NCBI GenBank assembly: GCA_035685165.1
Contig: DASRBI010000019.1
Coordinates: 186,001 to 250,000, forward strand
Length of the DNA stretch: 64,000 nucleotides
Source: DATFDN01 sp035685165
GTDB taxonomy: Bacteria; Pseudomonadota; Alphaproteobacteria; Acetobacterales; Acetobacteraceae
Direction: 5' to 3'
Under the pieces are notes generated by a model. It saw nothing but the letters and a program-made list of their open reading frames with translations, did no database searches and had not been told where the DNA came from. Both the position numbers and the translations under genes were made by a program. This document shows positions 31,238 through 40,592 of the stretch, in pieces; position 1 is the first letter of the stretch; each line of letters opens with the position of its first letter.

Positions 31238-33448
31238 TCAGTCGTCGCTGACACGGTCCTGCCGGCGTGTTGTCGGCAACGGTGTGGCCAGCAGCGGGCC
31301 GTGCAGCGCCGAGCCGCGGCCTGAGAGCGACGGATTGGTCATGAAGTAGTCGTGCGCCGAGATCGGGCGCTTGCCGGGCTGCACGCGCCGCCAGGAGCCG
31401 TCCGGCTTCAGCTCCCAGGACTGGATAGAATCCTTGAGGTTCGTGACCATGATCTGGTCCAGCACCTGCGCGTGGACCGTCGGGTTGTGAATCGGCACCA
31501 GCGTCTCCACGCGCCAGTCCATGTTGCGGACCATCCAATCGGCGGAACTGATGTAGACCCGCGCGTGGCGGCTCGGCAGCGGGTGACCATTGCCGAATAC
31601 GCAGATGCGGCTGTGCTCCAGGAACCGGCCGACGATCGATTTGATGCGGATATTCTCGGACAGGCCCGGAACGCCCGGGCGCAGGCAGCAAATGCCGCGC
31701 ACGACGCCCATCACCTTCACCCCGGCGCGGGATGCGCGGTAGAGCGCGTCGATCAGCTCCTCGTCGACCAGGCTGTTCAACTTGAGCCAGATCGCGGCGG
31801 GCCGGCCGGCATGGGCGAGCGCGATCTCGCGGTCGATCAGCTCGGTCAGCACTGGCCGCAGCGTGAGCGGCGAAAAGGCTAGCGCCTCCATGCCCTCGGG
31901 TCGCGCATAGCCGGTGAGATAGTTGAACAGCCGCGCGGCGTCGCGCGTGAGCGGCGGATCGACGGTGAAGAAGCTGAGGTCGGTGTAAACGCGCGCGGTG
32001 ATCGGGTGGTAGTTGCCGGTGCCGAAATGGGCGTAGCTGCGGACCGAGCCGCCTTCCCGCCGCACCACCAGCGAAAGCTTCGCGTGCGTCTTCAGGCCGG
32101 CGAAGCCGAACACCACCTGCACCCCCGCCGCTTCCAGCGTGCGGGCGAGGCGGATATTGGCTTCCTCGTCGAAGCGCGCGCGCAGCTCGACCACGGCGGT
32201 CACGGCCTTGCCCGCCTCCGCCGCTTCGATCAGCGCCTTGACGATCGGGCTGTCGCGACTGGTGCGGTAAAGCGTCTGCTTGACCGCGATGACGCTCGGA
32301 TCCTGAGCGGCCTGGCGGAGGAACTGCACCACCACGTCGAAGCTCTCGAACGGGTGGTGGACGATGATGTCCTTGGCGCGGATCGCCGCGAAGCAGTCGC
32401 CGCCGAAATCGCGGATGCGCTCCGGGAAGCGCGGCGTGTAGGGCGGAAAGAGCAGGTCCGGCCGGTCGTCCACGATAAGCTGGCGCAGATCGGCGACGCC
32501 CAGAATCCCGTGCTCGACATGCACCTCCTCGGGTGAGGCGTCGAGCTCGTCGATCACCAGTGAGCGCAGCTCCTCGGGCAGTTCGGCGCTGAGGCTGAGA
32601 TGGATCGCGACGCCGCGGCGCCGGCGCTTCAGCGCGGTTTCGTAGGAGCGGACCAGATCCTCTGCTTCTTCCTCGAACTCGACGTCGGTGTCGCGAATCA
32701 GACGGAACAGGCCCTTGCCGGTGACGCGAAAGCCCGGGAACAGCCGGGCGAGGAAATGCGCGACCACCGCTTCCAGCATCACGAAGCGGATGGTGCCGTG
32801 TTCGCCGGCCGGCAGGCGCACGAACCGCTCCACCTGTGAGGGCAGCGGAATGAGCGCGCGCATCCCCTGGCCGTCGCCCTCGCGGGCGAGCAGCAGCGCC
32901 ATCACGAGGCCCATGTTGGGGATGAAAGGGAAGGGGTGGGCGGGATCGATCGCGAGCGGGGTCAGCACCGGGAACACCCGCTCCATAAACCAGCTCTCGA
33001 GCCGGGCAACGTCGTCGGCGTCGAGATGGTCGCAATCGAGCACCTCGATCCCGGCCGCGCTTAGATGGGCGCGCAGCTCCCGCCACACGCGCTGCTGATC
33101 GGCGAGCAGCGCCTCGGCGCGGAGCTTGATCTCAGAAAGCTGCTGTGCCGGTGTGCGCCCATCCGGCGACAGCGCGGTCACGCCCGCCTTGGCCTGTCCA
33201 ATCAGCCCGGCGACGCGCACCGAGTAAAACTCATCGAGATTGGCGGCGCTGATCGAGACGAAGCGCACCCGCTCCAGCAGCGGATGGCGAGCGTTCTCGG
33301 CCTCCTCCACGACCCGGTGGTTGAAATCGAGCCAGGACAGTTCGCGGTTGATGAACCGCTCGGGACTGTCCGGTCCGATAGCGGCGGCCTCGGGGCTGGT
33401 CGCCGCCGGAGCCCGGGTCATGACGTCAGCGGTCAGCAGGCGAGTCAT
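31238..33448 (-). CDS. ppk1: Polyphosphate kinase 1
   Basis: A 736-residue RNA-degradosome-type polyphosphate kinase that reversibly makes polyphosphate from ATP. The N-terminal domain shows FINRELSWLDFNHRVVEEAE and FVSISAANLDEFYSVRVAGL. The phospholipase-D-like catalytic domains show FAGLKTHAKLSLVVRREGG, holding the phosphorylated His, and FGTGNYHPITARVYTDLSFF. The C-terminus ends LKDSIQSWELKPDGSWRRV. I chose the ATG at 33448 (MTRLLTADVM). It stands alone on the minus strand; a ppx phosphatase is not visible nearby. Confidence 0.96.
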   Translation of the reverse strand: MTRLLTADVMTRAPAATSPEAAAIGPDSPERFINRELSWLDFNHRVVEEAENARHPLLERVRFVSISAANLDEFYSVRVAGLIGQAKAGVTALSPDGRTPAQQLSEIKLRAEALLADQQRVWRELRAHLSAAGIEVLDCDHLDADDVARLESWFMERVFPVLTPLAIDPAHPFPFIPNMGLVMALLLAREGDGQGMRALIPLPSQVERFVRLPAGEHGTIRFVMLEAVVAHFLARLFPGFRVTGKGLFRLIRDTDVEFEEEAEDLVRSYETALKRRRRGVAIHLSLSAELPEELRSLVIDELDASPEEVHVEHGILGVADLRQLIVDDRPDLLFPPYTPRFPERIRDFGGDCFAAIRAKDIIVHHPFESFDVVVQFLRQAAQDPSVIAVKQTLYRTSRDSPIVKALIEAAEAGKAVTAVVELRARFDEEANIRLARTLEAAGVQVVFGFAGLKTHAKLSLVVRREGGSVRSYAHFGTGNYHPITARVYTDLSFFTVDPPLTRDAARLFNYLTGYARPEGMEALAFSPLTLRPVLTELIDREIALAHAGRPAAIWLKLNSLVDEELIDALYRASRAGVKVMGVVRGICCLRPGVPGLSENIRIKSIVGRFLEHSRICVFGNGHPLPSRHARVYISSADWMVRNMDWRVETLVPIHNPTVHAQVLDQIMVTNLKDSIQSWELKPDGSWRRVQPGKRPISAHDYFMTNPSLSGRGSALHGPLLATPLPTTRRQDRVSDD

Positions 33449-33658
33449 CGGCTCAGCATAGACGCAGGACGGATGCCGGCGCGAGGCCGGTCGGCCGGCG
33501 AAGTGCAGGAGCGGCGGCACCGGGACCGACCTGTTCTTCCAGGACGACAGCACCGCCGACCAGACGAGCTGAGCACCCTCGCCAATTTCCATACCCCCGA
33601 CCCGGCGGTGATCCTTGGCGCTTCGCCGGCCGATTTCGCCGCCTCGTGGGCGGGCGAA
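33449..33658. other. Intergenic stretch between ppk1 and the formaldehyde dehydrogenase
   Basis: This 210-bp stretch has no supported gene. On the plus strand two short readable segments (LFFQDDSTADQTS near 33528, then LSTLANFHTPDPAVILGASP near 33571) look protein-like but match no family I can name. They could be decayed coding sequence or chance. Confidence 0.3.
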
Positions 33659-34768
33659 TCAAAAGGTCACGACGGTGCGGATCGATTCGCCCCGGCGCAG
33701 CAGATCGAATCCCTCGTTGATGCGCTCGAACGGCAGGACATGGGTGATCAGGTCGTCGATGTTGATGCGGCCCTCCATGTACCAGTCCACGATCCGGGGC
33801 ACGTCGGTCCGTCCCCGGGCGCCGCCGAAGGCGGTGCCCTTCCACACCCGGCCGGTGACGAGCTGGAAGGGGCGGGTCGCAATCTCCTGCCCGGCGCCGG
33901 CGACCCCAATGATGATGCTCTGCCCCCAGCCGCGATGGCAGCATTCCAGCGCCTGGCGCATGACCTGCACATTGCCGATGCACTCGAAGGAATAATCCGC
34001 ACCCCCCTTGGTCAGATCCACCAAATAGGGCACCAGATCGCCCGCGACCTCCGTGGGGTTGACGAAATGCGTCATGCCGAATTTCTCGGCGATCGCGCGG
34101 CGGTTCGGGTTGAGATCGACGCCGACGATCATCTCGGCGCCCACCATGCGCGCGCCCTGGATCACGTTCAGCCCGATGCCGCCCAGCCCGAACACCACTA
34201 CCCGCGCGCCGGGCTCGACCTTGGCGGTATTGATCACCGCGCCGATGCCGGTGGTGACGCCGCAGCCGATATAACAGACCTTCTCGAACGGTGCGTCCGG
34301 CCTGATCTTGGCGACCGCGATCTCCGGCAGCACGGTGTAATTGGCGAAGGTGGAGGTGCCCATGTAGTGGTGCACCATCTCGCCGTTGCAGGAGAAACGG
34401 CTGGTGCCGTCCGGCATCACCCCACGCCCCTGGGTGGCGCGCAGGGTGATGCAGAGATTGGTCTTGCGGCTGAGGCAATATTCGCATTGCCGGCATTCCG
34501 GCGTGTAGAGCGGGATGACGTGATCCCCCTTCTTCACCGAGGTCACGCCGCGCCCGGTCTCCACCACGACGCCAGCGCCCTCGTGGCCGAGGATGGCGGG
34601 AAACAGCCCCTCGGGATCGGCGCCCGAGAGGGTGAACTCGTCGGTGTGGCAGATGCCCGTGGCCTTGATCTCGACCATCACCTCGAAATCGCGCGGGCCT
34701 TCCAGTCGCACCGTCTCGATCGACAATGGCTGGCCGGCCGCGCGGGCCACCGCCGCGCGTACCTCCAT
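33659..34768 (-). CDS. frmA: S-(hydroxymethyl)glutathione dehydrogenase / class III alcohol dehydrogenase
   Basis: A 369-residue zinc-dependent medium-chain dehydrogenase. Catalytic zinc ligands are in ICHTDEFTLSGADPEG (Cys) and LGHEGAGVVVETGRG (His-Glu). The structural zinc uses the four Cys of PECRQCEYCLSRKTNLC. The cofactor fold is VVFGLGGIGLNVIQGARMVG. It oxidises the glutathione adduct of formaldehyde and may also reduce S-nitrosoglutathione. The usual partner S-formylglutathione hydrolase is not adjacent. Confidence 0.95.
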   Translation of the reverse strand: MEVRAAVARAAGQPLSIETVRLEGPRDFEVMVEIKATGICHTDEFTLSGADPEGLFPAILGHEGAGVVVETGRGVTSVKKGDHVIPLYTPECRQCEYCLSRKTNLCITLRATQGRGVMPDGTSRFSCNGEMVHHYMGTSTFANYTVLPEIAVAKIRPDAPFEKVCYIGCGVTTGIGAVINTAKVEPGARVVVFGLGGIGLNVIQGARMVGAEMIVGVDLNPNRRAIAEKFGMTHFVNPTEVAGDLVPYLVDLTKGGADYSFECIGNVQVMRQALECCHRGWGQSIIIGVAGAGQEIATRPFQLVTGRVWKGTAFGGARGRTDVPRIVDWYMEGRINIDDLITHVLPFERINEGFDLLRRGESIRTVVTF

Positions 34769-34794
34769 TCCCTTCCTCCCTCTCGGTCTCGCGC

Positions 34795-35484
34795 CTAGCC
34801 GGCGCGGACAGCAACGAGTTTCCAGGCCGGATCGGCAGAGCTCACATCACGCTCGAAGGTCCAGATGTCGGTAAGCTCGGTCACGGCCTCGTTGCCGGAG
34901 ACAATCTGCCCCTGCCGGTCGCGCACGAAGCTCACCTGATCGGAGACGAAGCGCACCGTCACCTTGGCAAGCGTGCCCGCCAGCTCGGCATCCTCGATCG
35001 TGGCGGACGGGATCGCCCTGATCTCCACCACCTGCGTCTGCCCCGCCTTCTCGCGGGCGGCGATGCCGTCGTCGAAGGCGCCGAACACGTCGCGCGAGAC
35101 GAGGGGGCGGAGCTGTTCGCGGTCGCCGCTGGCATAGGCGCGGACGATCAGGCGGAACGCGCCCTCGGCATTGGCGATGAAGCGGGCCGGGTCGAAGCCG
35201 CGGTCGGCGGCCTGGATGCGGGCGAGCTTCTGGCCGAGCGCCGAGGCGGGCTCCGGCATCGGGCGCGCCGCCTGGGCCGCCGGCGGGGCAGGCTCGGCGC
35301 GGCCCTCGATGACCGGGCCGGGCCGGGGCCGGGTGGCGCCCTGCGGCTGGAAGGGCTGCGGCGGCTGCGGCGGGCGCTCGAAGCCGGTGCGGCGCCCCAG
35401 AATGCTGCGCAGCCGCAGGACCAGGAACAACGCGATCATCCCGAACAGGATCAGATCAACCGGAAAGCCGCTTGTCAGGCCCAT
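34795..35484 (-). CDS. Tim44-like domain protein
   Basis: A 229-residue protein with an N-terminal membrane helix (DLILFGMIALFLVLRLRSIL), a Pro-rich linker, and a C-terminal Tim44-like domain. That domain shows FDPARFIANAEGAFRLIVRA near residue 97 and LTDIWTFERDVSSADPAWKL near the end. Bacterial relatives (TimA type) are inner-membrane proteins thought to assist protein handling, and some alphaproteobacteria carry them near export genes. The ATG at 35484 has GAGG upstream. It lies 26 bp before frmA on the same strand, probably without functional linkage. Confidence 0.9.
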   Translation of the reverse strand: MGLTSGFPVDLILFGMIALFLVLRLRSILGRRTGFERPPQPPQPFQPQGATRPRPGPVIEGRAEPAPPAAQAARPMPEPASALGQKLARIQAADRGFDPARFIANAEGAFRLIVRAYASGDREQLRPLVSRDVFGAFDDGIAAREKAGQTQVVEIRAIPSATIEDAELAGTLAKVTVRFVSDQVSFVRDRQGQIVSGNEAVTELTDIWTFERDVSSADPAWKLVAVRAG

Positions 35485-35590
35485 GTCGCCCCTCGCTCCG
35501 CGCGACTGACATAAGGTGAGGGCCGGGGAAGCACAAATCTTTCCCGCCGGGCGGGTTGAAGGCCGGGGGAGCGGCCGATATGGCTGCGCC

Positions 35591-36145
35591 ATGATCCTGC
35601 TGCGGCACGGCCAGAGCGAATTCAACCTGCATTTCACCGCCACCCGCAGGGATCCTGGCATCAAGGACGCGGCCCTGACCAAGCTCGGCTGCGAACAGGC
35701 CGAGGCCGCCGCCCGTGCGCTGGCCGGGGAACCGATCCGGCGGATCATCGTCTCGCCCTACACGCGCGCCTTGCAGACCGCCGCCCCGGTCGCCGCCGCA
35801 CTCGGCGTGCCGGTGCTGGTCAACCCGATCGTCGGCGAACGCTGCGCCTTTGCCTGCGATATCGGCACGCCGCGCACCGAACTGGCGCTCGCGTGGCCGG
35901 AAGTCGATTTCTCCCATATCGAGGAAGTGTGGTGGCCGGCGATGCCCGAACCGGCCGATCAGGTGGTGGCGCGCGCCAATCGCTTCCGCGGCGAGATGGC
36001 CGCCCTGCCCGACTGGGCCGACACGCTGGTCGTGACCCATTGGGGCTTCATCATGTCGCTCACCGGCCGCAGCGTGCCGAACGGCGAGTGGATGCGCTTC
36101 GACCCCACCCTGCCGGCGCCGTCCGTCATCCCCTGGCGGCCCTGA
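35591..36145 (+). CDS. Histidine phosphatase family protein
   Basis: A 184-residue phosphoglycerate-mutase-like phosphatase. The catalytic RHG motif is at the very start (MILLRHGQSEFN, His6). The second Arg region is RRIIVSPYTRALQTAAPVAA, and the distal His is in TLVVTHWGFIMSL. The ATG at 35591 puts the first strand at the N-terminus, as is usual for the family. The substrate is unknown. It converges on the acyl-CoA dehydrogenase gene with no gap. Confidence 0.92.
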   Translation: MILLRHGQSEFNLHFTATRRDPGIKDAALTKLGCEQAEAAARALAGEPIRRIIVSPYTRALQTAAPVAAALGVPVLVNPIVGERCAFACDIGTPRTELALAWPEVDFSHIEEVWWPAMPEPADQVVARANRFRGEMAALPDWADTLVVTHWGFIMSLTGRSVPNGEWMRFDPTLPAPSVIPWRP

Positions 36146-37315
36146 TCACCAGTTCGGACCGTCCTTCATCACCTTGCGCGCGAGGCTCCAGCGATGCACC
36201 TCGCTCGGGCCGTCATAGATGCGGAAGCCGCGCACCTCGCGGAAGATGCGCTCGACCAGCGTCTCGCCGGTCACGCCTTGGCCGCCCATGATCTGCACGC
36301 ACCGATCCGCCACGCGCCAGATCGCCTCCGAGCAGACCACCTTCGCCATCGAGGATTCGGTGCCGCCGCGCCCGCCCTGATCAAGCACCCAGGCGCAGTG
36401 CCAGATGGCAAGGCGGGCGATGCGGATATCCATCTCATTGTCGGCGAGCATGAAGCCCACGCCCTCGTGCTCGCCCAGCACGCGGCCGAACACCTCGCGC
36501 TTGCGCGCATAGGCGGCGGCGATCTCGTGCGCGCGCCGCGCGGCACCGAGCCAGCGCATGCAGTGGGTCAGGCGCGCCGGCGCGAGCCGCACCTGGGCGT
36601 AGCGAAATCCCTTGCCTGGCTCGCCGAGGATCGCCTCGGCGGGCAGGCGGAGCCCGTCGAAGCGCACGACGCAATGCCCGCCGGGAAAGCCCTGGTCGAG
36701 GCTCTCCATCGTCCGCACGACCTCGATGCCGTTCTCCGTCATGTCGGAGAGGAACATGGTCGCCTGGCCCGCCTCGTCGGCGGCCATGATGATCGCGAAG
36801 GCGGCGCCGTGGGCGCCGGTGATGAACCATTTATCGCCGCTGATGACCCAGTGGTTGCCGTCCCTAACGGCGCGGGTTTTCAGCGCGGACGGATCGGACC
36901 CGGCGCCCGGTGCCGGTTCGGTCATGCAGAAGCAGGAGCGCACCTCGCCGCGCGCGAGCGGGCGCAGGAACCGCTCCTTCTGCGCGGGCGATGCGACATG
37001 CTCTAGCAGGTGCATGTTCCCCTCGTCGGGGGCGGCGATGTTCATCGCCAGCGGCCCGAGCAGCGAAAAGCCCGCTTCCTCGAACACGATCGCCTTGCCG
37101 ACGTGGTTCAGGCCGAGGCCGCCCCACTCGGCGCCGACATGCGGCGCGAGCAGCCCCTCGGCCGCGGCGAGCGCGTTCAGTTCGCGGCGGAAGGCATCGG
37201 TAGGGCCATGCCGCGTCTGCCGCGGATCGGCCTCGAGCGGCATGACCTTCTCGCGGATGAATCGGCGCGTGCGCTGCTGGAGGTCAGACAGTTCGGGGGA
37301 GAGGGCGAAATCCAT
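36146..37315 (-). CDS. Acyl-CoA dehydrogenase
   Basis: A 389-residue flavoprotein of the ACAD family, closest in flavour to the ACAD10/11-type subgroup. N-terminal helices are followed by the FAD/substrate strand CFCMTEPAPGAGSDPSALKT and DKWFITGAHGAAFAIIMAAD. The C-terminal helical domain has QIMGGQGVTGETLVERIFRE and the Glu in RIYDGPSEVHRWSLARKVM. The ATG at 37315 was preferred over longer frames. A phosphotransferase of the type that often partners ACAD10/11 enzymes lies at 41181, with a transporter between them. Confidence 0.93.
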   Translation of the reverse strand: MDFALSPELSDLQQRTRRFIREKVMPLEADPRQTRHGPTDAFRRELNALAAAEGLLAPHVGAEWGGLGLNHVGKAIVFEEAGFSLLGPLAMNIAAPDEGNMHLLEHVASPAQKERFLRPLARGEVRSCFCMTEPAPGAGSDPSALKTRAVRDGNHWVISGDKWFITGAHGAAFAIIMAADEAGQATMFLSDMTENGIEVVRTMESLDQGFPGGHCVVRFDGLRLPAEAILGEPGKGFRYAQVRLAPARLTHCMRWLGAARRAHEIAAAYARKREVFGRVLGEHEGVGFMLADNEMDIRIARLAIWHCAWVLDQGGRGGTESSMAKVVCSEAIWRVADRCVQIMGGQGVTGETLVERIFREVRGFRIYDGPSEVHRWSLARKVMKDGPNW

Positions 37316-37540
37316 GCGTTCAGCCTGCCTCCTGCGTCCTGCCCTGCCGCCCGCGCGGCCCGAGCTCGGCAGGATTGCCCCGCCGTCGCGATCAGGCAAC
37401 CGCCCGAAGCGCCGCCACCGTGCAATTTTGGACAACTCCGACGCCGGCCCGCCCGGCCCCGGGCGCAAGTGTCAACGTGACCGCCGGCTGGACCGCCCCC
37501 AGGCGCCGCTTTAGCCTGTTGCCAACCCGAGGAGACCCCG

Positions 37541-38830
37541 ATGCACATCCGTCGTCGTCACCTGCTCGAACTGGCTGGCGCCTCGCTGCTCTCGTCTCCC
37601 GCCGGTGCCGCTGACTTCGATTGGAAGCGCTTTGCCGGAAAACAGCTGCGTTTCATGGTTTCGGTCCATCCATGGACGCAATGGGCGCAGTCGCAGCTGC
37701 CCGCGCTGGAGCGCGACACCGGGATCCGGGTGAACTGGGAAATCCTTTATGAAGACCAATTGCGTCAGAAATTACCTCTCACCCTCCGTTCCGATCCCGG
37801 TGCCGTCGATGGCTTCTTCACCCTCCCCTCTTGGGACGCCGCCGCCTTCAGCCGGGCCGGCTGGTACCAGCCTCTGGACCGGCTCATCCAATCGGACCTC
37901 ACCGCGCCAGACTATGACTACGCCGATTTCTTCCGGAACATCCTCAAGATCCAGGAATATGACGCAGTCCAGATCGGCATCCCCATCACCATCGAGCTGC
38001 AGGCCCTGTTCGTGAACAAGGCGCTGCTCCAGGCAAAGGGGCTTGTCATTCCTACCACCCTCGAGCAGCTGATGGTCGCGGCCCGCTCGCTCAAGGATTC
38101 CGCGAATGACGTCGCCGGGATCGTTACGCGCGGCGACGGCGTGCAGGCAGTCTATACCTTCGCACCGTTCCTGTTCGCTTTCGGTGGTCGCTGGCAGGAC
38201 GAAAAGGGCAATCCGGAACTGGCGACACAACCCGCCATCAAAGCCCTGCAATATTACGGCGATCTTTTGCGCGCCGCTGGCCCGCCCAACATCCTGGGGA
38301 TGCAATGGAAGACCACCTATCCGCTCTTCCAGCAGGCACATGCCGCCATGTTCATAGATGCAACAAATTTCCTCGCCTATTTCAAGGACCCTTCGCAATC
38401 CCGGGTCGTGGACCAGGTCGCCGTCGGCGCGCTGCCCGCCGGTCCCGCCGGCGAGCACAGCACCGTCATCTCATGGGGACCCGCCATCGCTTCCTCTTCT
38501 CGCAACAAGGAGGCGACCTGGATCGTCATTCAATACCTCACGTCGAAGGCGGCCATGGCAGCCTCCACCAGGGCGACGCATCTGCCGCCATCCCGGCAGT
38601 CGGTCTATAACAGCGACATCTACGCCGCCTCCGTTCCGCCGGACATGATCGCGGTGACCAAGGCAGAAATCCCGAACGCGATTCCCAACGGCGCCAACCC
38701 CCTCGTGATTCCCGTGCCGGAAGTCCGCGCCGCCATCGGCGAGGCCATCACCGCCGTCCTGGAAGGCAGGAACGCGACGGAAGCGGCGAACAAGATGCAA
38801 AAAGAAGTCACCCAGATCCTGAATGGCTGA
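37541..38830 (+). CDS. Sugar-type ABC transporter substrate-binding protein
   Basis: A 429-residue family 1 extracellular solute-binding protein. The signal has a twin-arginine motif (MHIRRRHLLELAGASLLSSP) and likely cleavage after AGA near residue 24. The mature protein shows FMVSVHPWTQWAQSQLPALE and TGIRVNWEILYEDQLRQKLP, typical of MalE/UgpB-like proteins. It overlaps the first permease by 8 bp. Base and codon use differ from the surroundings: the 60 bases from 37741 are 29/60 G+C. No ATPase gene follows, so the system needs one from elsewhere. Confidence 0.92.
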   Translation: MHIRRRHLLELAGASLLSSPAGAADFDWKRFAGKQLRFMVSVHPWTQWAQSQLPALERDTGIRVNWEILYEDQLRQKLPLTLRSDPGAVDGFFTLPSWDAAAFSRAGWYQPLDRLIQSDLTAPDYDYADFFRNILKIQEYDAVQIGIPITIELQALFVNKALLQAKGLVIPTTLEQLMVAARSLKDSANDVAGIVTRGDGVQAVYTFAPFLFAFGGRWQDEKGNPELATQPAIKALQYYGDLLRAAGPPNILGMQWKTTYPLFQQAHAAMFIDATNFLAYFKDPSQSRVVDQVAVGALPAGPAGEHSTVISWGPAIASSSRNKEATWIVIQYLTSKAAMAASTRATHLPPSRQSVYNSDIYAASVPPDMIAVTKAEIPNAIPNGANPLVIPVPEVRAAIGEAITAVLEGRNATEAANKMQKEVTQILNG

Positions 38831-39776
38831 CTACCGGTTCTCTTTAGCGAACCCTGACGCCCCCGCGCGGTCGGCTCCGCTCGCTCATCGGCGGCGGCGA
38901 TTACATTCACTTCGGCATCGTGACTGGACCCCCGATCTGCTTACCGCCCCGGCCCTGATCGCCATGGCCGCCGTAATGGGCTTCCCGCTGCTCTACCTCG
39001 GCTACATGAGCCTCCATCGCTGGTCGTTGATCGGCTTCGCTCCTCCCCGGTTTGTCGCCGCCGGCAATTTCACCGCCCTCGCCGCCGATGACCGTTTCGT
39101 TAACTCGCTTTGGCGCACGCTTTATTTCACCGCGCTTGGACTCGCCTCCAACCTTCCCCTCGGCCTCGCCATCGCCCTCCTATTCGATCAGCGCTTCCCC
39201 ACCCGGAACCTGCTGCGTGCCCTGATGATCCTGCCGATGGTCGCCACACCCGCGGCAATGGGCCTGGTCTGGGTTGTCATGCTGGATCCGTCACTTGGTA
39301 TCGTCCGTTACCTATTCCGCATCGTCGGGATCGCCAATCCGCCGCTGTGGCTGTCCAACCCGGGCTGGGTCATCCCAACGCTCGTCGGCGTCGATGCCTG
39401 GATGTGGACGCCGATGGTCGCGCTCATCTGCATGGCGGGTCTTGCCGCCCTGCCGGCGGAACCGTTCGAGGCCGCGCGGGTCGATGGCGCCAGCGCCTGG
39501 CAGCGGTTCCGCTTCATAACCTTCCCGCTGCTCGCGCCCACCTTGCTGATCGCCGCCATGCTGCGCGTGATGGACCTGCTGAAAGTCATCGACATCGTCT
39601 ATGTCATGACCGGCGGTGGTCCCGGCCATGCATCCGAAACCATCAATCTATACAACTACCTGGTGGCACTCTCCTATGACCGGATCGGCTATGGCTCTTC
39701 GGTCGCTCTGGTGCTGTTCGCGCTGGTGCTGGTCTGCACTGTTGCGCTCATCCGCTTTCGCCGCGCCTTCGCATGA
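38823..39776 (+). CDS. Sugar ABC transporter permease (MalF/UgpA type)
   Basis: A 317-residue inner-membrane permease with six predicted helices. These begin with LLTAPALIAMAAVMGFPLLY and include YFTALGLASNLPLGLAIALL. The EAA loop that contacts the ATPase is EAARVDGASAWQRFRFITFP near residue 218. A long polar N-terminus precedes the first helix. It is coupled to the binding protein (8-bp overlap) and the next permease (4-bp overlap). Together they form a carbohydrate uptake 1 type importer. Confidence 0.93.
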   Translation: MADYRFSLANPDAPARSAPLAHRRRRLHSLRHRDWTPDLLTAPALIAMAAVMGFPLLYLGYMSLHRWSLIGFAPPRFVAAGNFTALAADDRFVNSLWRTLYFTALGLASNLPLGLAIALLFDQRFPTRNLLRALMILPMVATPAAMGLVWVVMLDPSLGIVRYLFRIVGIANPPLWLSNPGWVIPTLVGVDAWMWTPMVALICMAGLAALPAEPFEAARVDGASAWQRFRFITFPLLAPTLLIAAMLRVMDLLKVIDIVYVMTGGGPGHASETINLYNYLVALSYDRIGYGSSVALVLFALVLVCTVALIRFRRAFA

Positions 39777-40588
39777 GGCGCCGCGTCCTGCGCCAGGCGT
39801 CCCTGGTGATCGTTGGCTGGCTCATCACGGGCGCCTTCCTGGCTCCGCTCGTCTGGATGCTGCTGGGCTCGTTCAAGACGACCGTGGACTTCCTCGCCTA
39901 CCCGCCCGCCTGGCTCTTTCGCCCCACGCTTGCCAACTACGCCCAGGTGTTCGCGGACAACAATTTCCCCCGCTACATCATCAACAGCACCGTCGTCGCG
40001 GCCGGAGCCACGCTGATCGGCTTACTCTTCGGTCTGCCCGCCGCCTATGCGCTGGCGCGATGGCGCCGTAGCGCCATCGGCGTGCTCCTGCTGGCCGCGC
40101 GCATGGCCCCGGGCATCGCCTTCCTCATCCCGTTATTCGTCATGTTCCTGTCGCTGCATCTCGTCGGCGGCTACATCAGCCTGATCGCCAGCCATCTCAT
40201 TTTCACCCTGCCGCTCACGGTCTGGATGATGGTCGGCTTCATCGAGTCAGTGCCGCGCGAAATCGAACAGGCGGCGCTCATCGACGGATGCTCGGTCATG
40301 GGCGTGCTGGCCCGAATCGTCACCCCGCTTACTGCCCCGGGAATCGCTGCCACCGCCATCCTGGCGTTCATCGCCTCGTGGAACAACTTCCTGTTCGCCC
40401 TTGTGCTTTCGAACGATCGCACCAAAACGCTTCCCGTCGCCGTACTCGGCTACATCGGATACAACTCCATTCAGTGGGGCACGCTGATGGCTGCCGCCAC
40501 TCTGATTACACTCCCGGTGCTCGTTCTCGCTCTGTCGGTTCAGCGTTACATCGTACGCGGTTTGGTCGCTGGAGCGGTCTCCGGTTGA
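39773..40588 (+). CDS. Sugar ABC transporter permease (MalG/UgpE type)
   Basis: A 271-residue inner-membrane permease. The first helix is LVIVGWLITGAFLAPLVWML, the EAA loop is EIEQAALIDGCSVMGVLARI near residue 165, and the C-terminus is RYIVRGLVAGAVSG. It overlaps the previous permease (ATGA) and stops 4 bp before a truncated permease of the same type. No nucleotide-binding subunit follows. Confidence 0.93.
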   Translation: MRRRVLRQASLVIVGWLITGAFLAPLVWMLLGSFKTTVDFLAYPPAWLFRPTLANYAQVFADNNFPRYIINSTVVAAGATLIGLLFGLPAAYALARWRRSAIGVLLLAARMAPGIAFLIPLFVMFLSLHLVGGYISLIASHLIFTLPLTVWMMVGFIESVPREIEQAALIDGCSVMGVLARIVTPLTAPGIAATAILAFIASWNNFLFALVLSNDRTKTLPVAVLGYIGYNSIQWGTLMAAATLITLPVLVLALSVQRYIVRGLVAGAVSG

Positions 40589-40592
40589 TCCA

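Noticed and set aside
33453..34814. Long open frame in the same direction as frmA, offset in frame
   Set aside because: Its translation is Arg/Gly-rich without motifs, while the frmA frame has full zinc and cofactor motifs.
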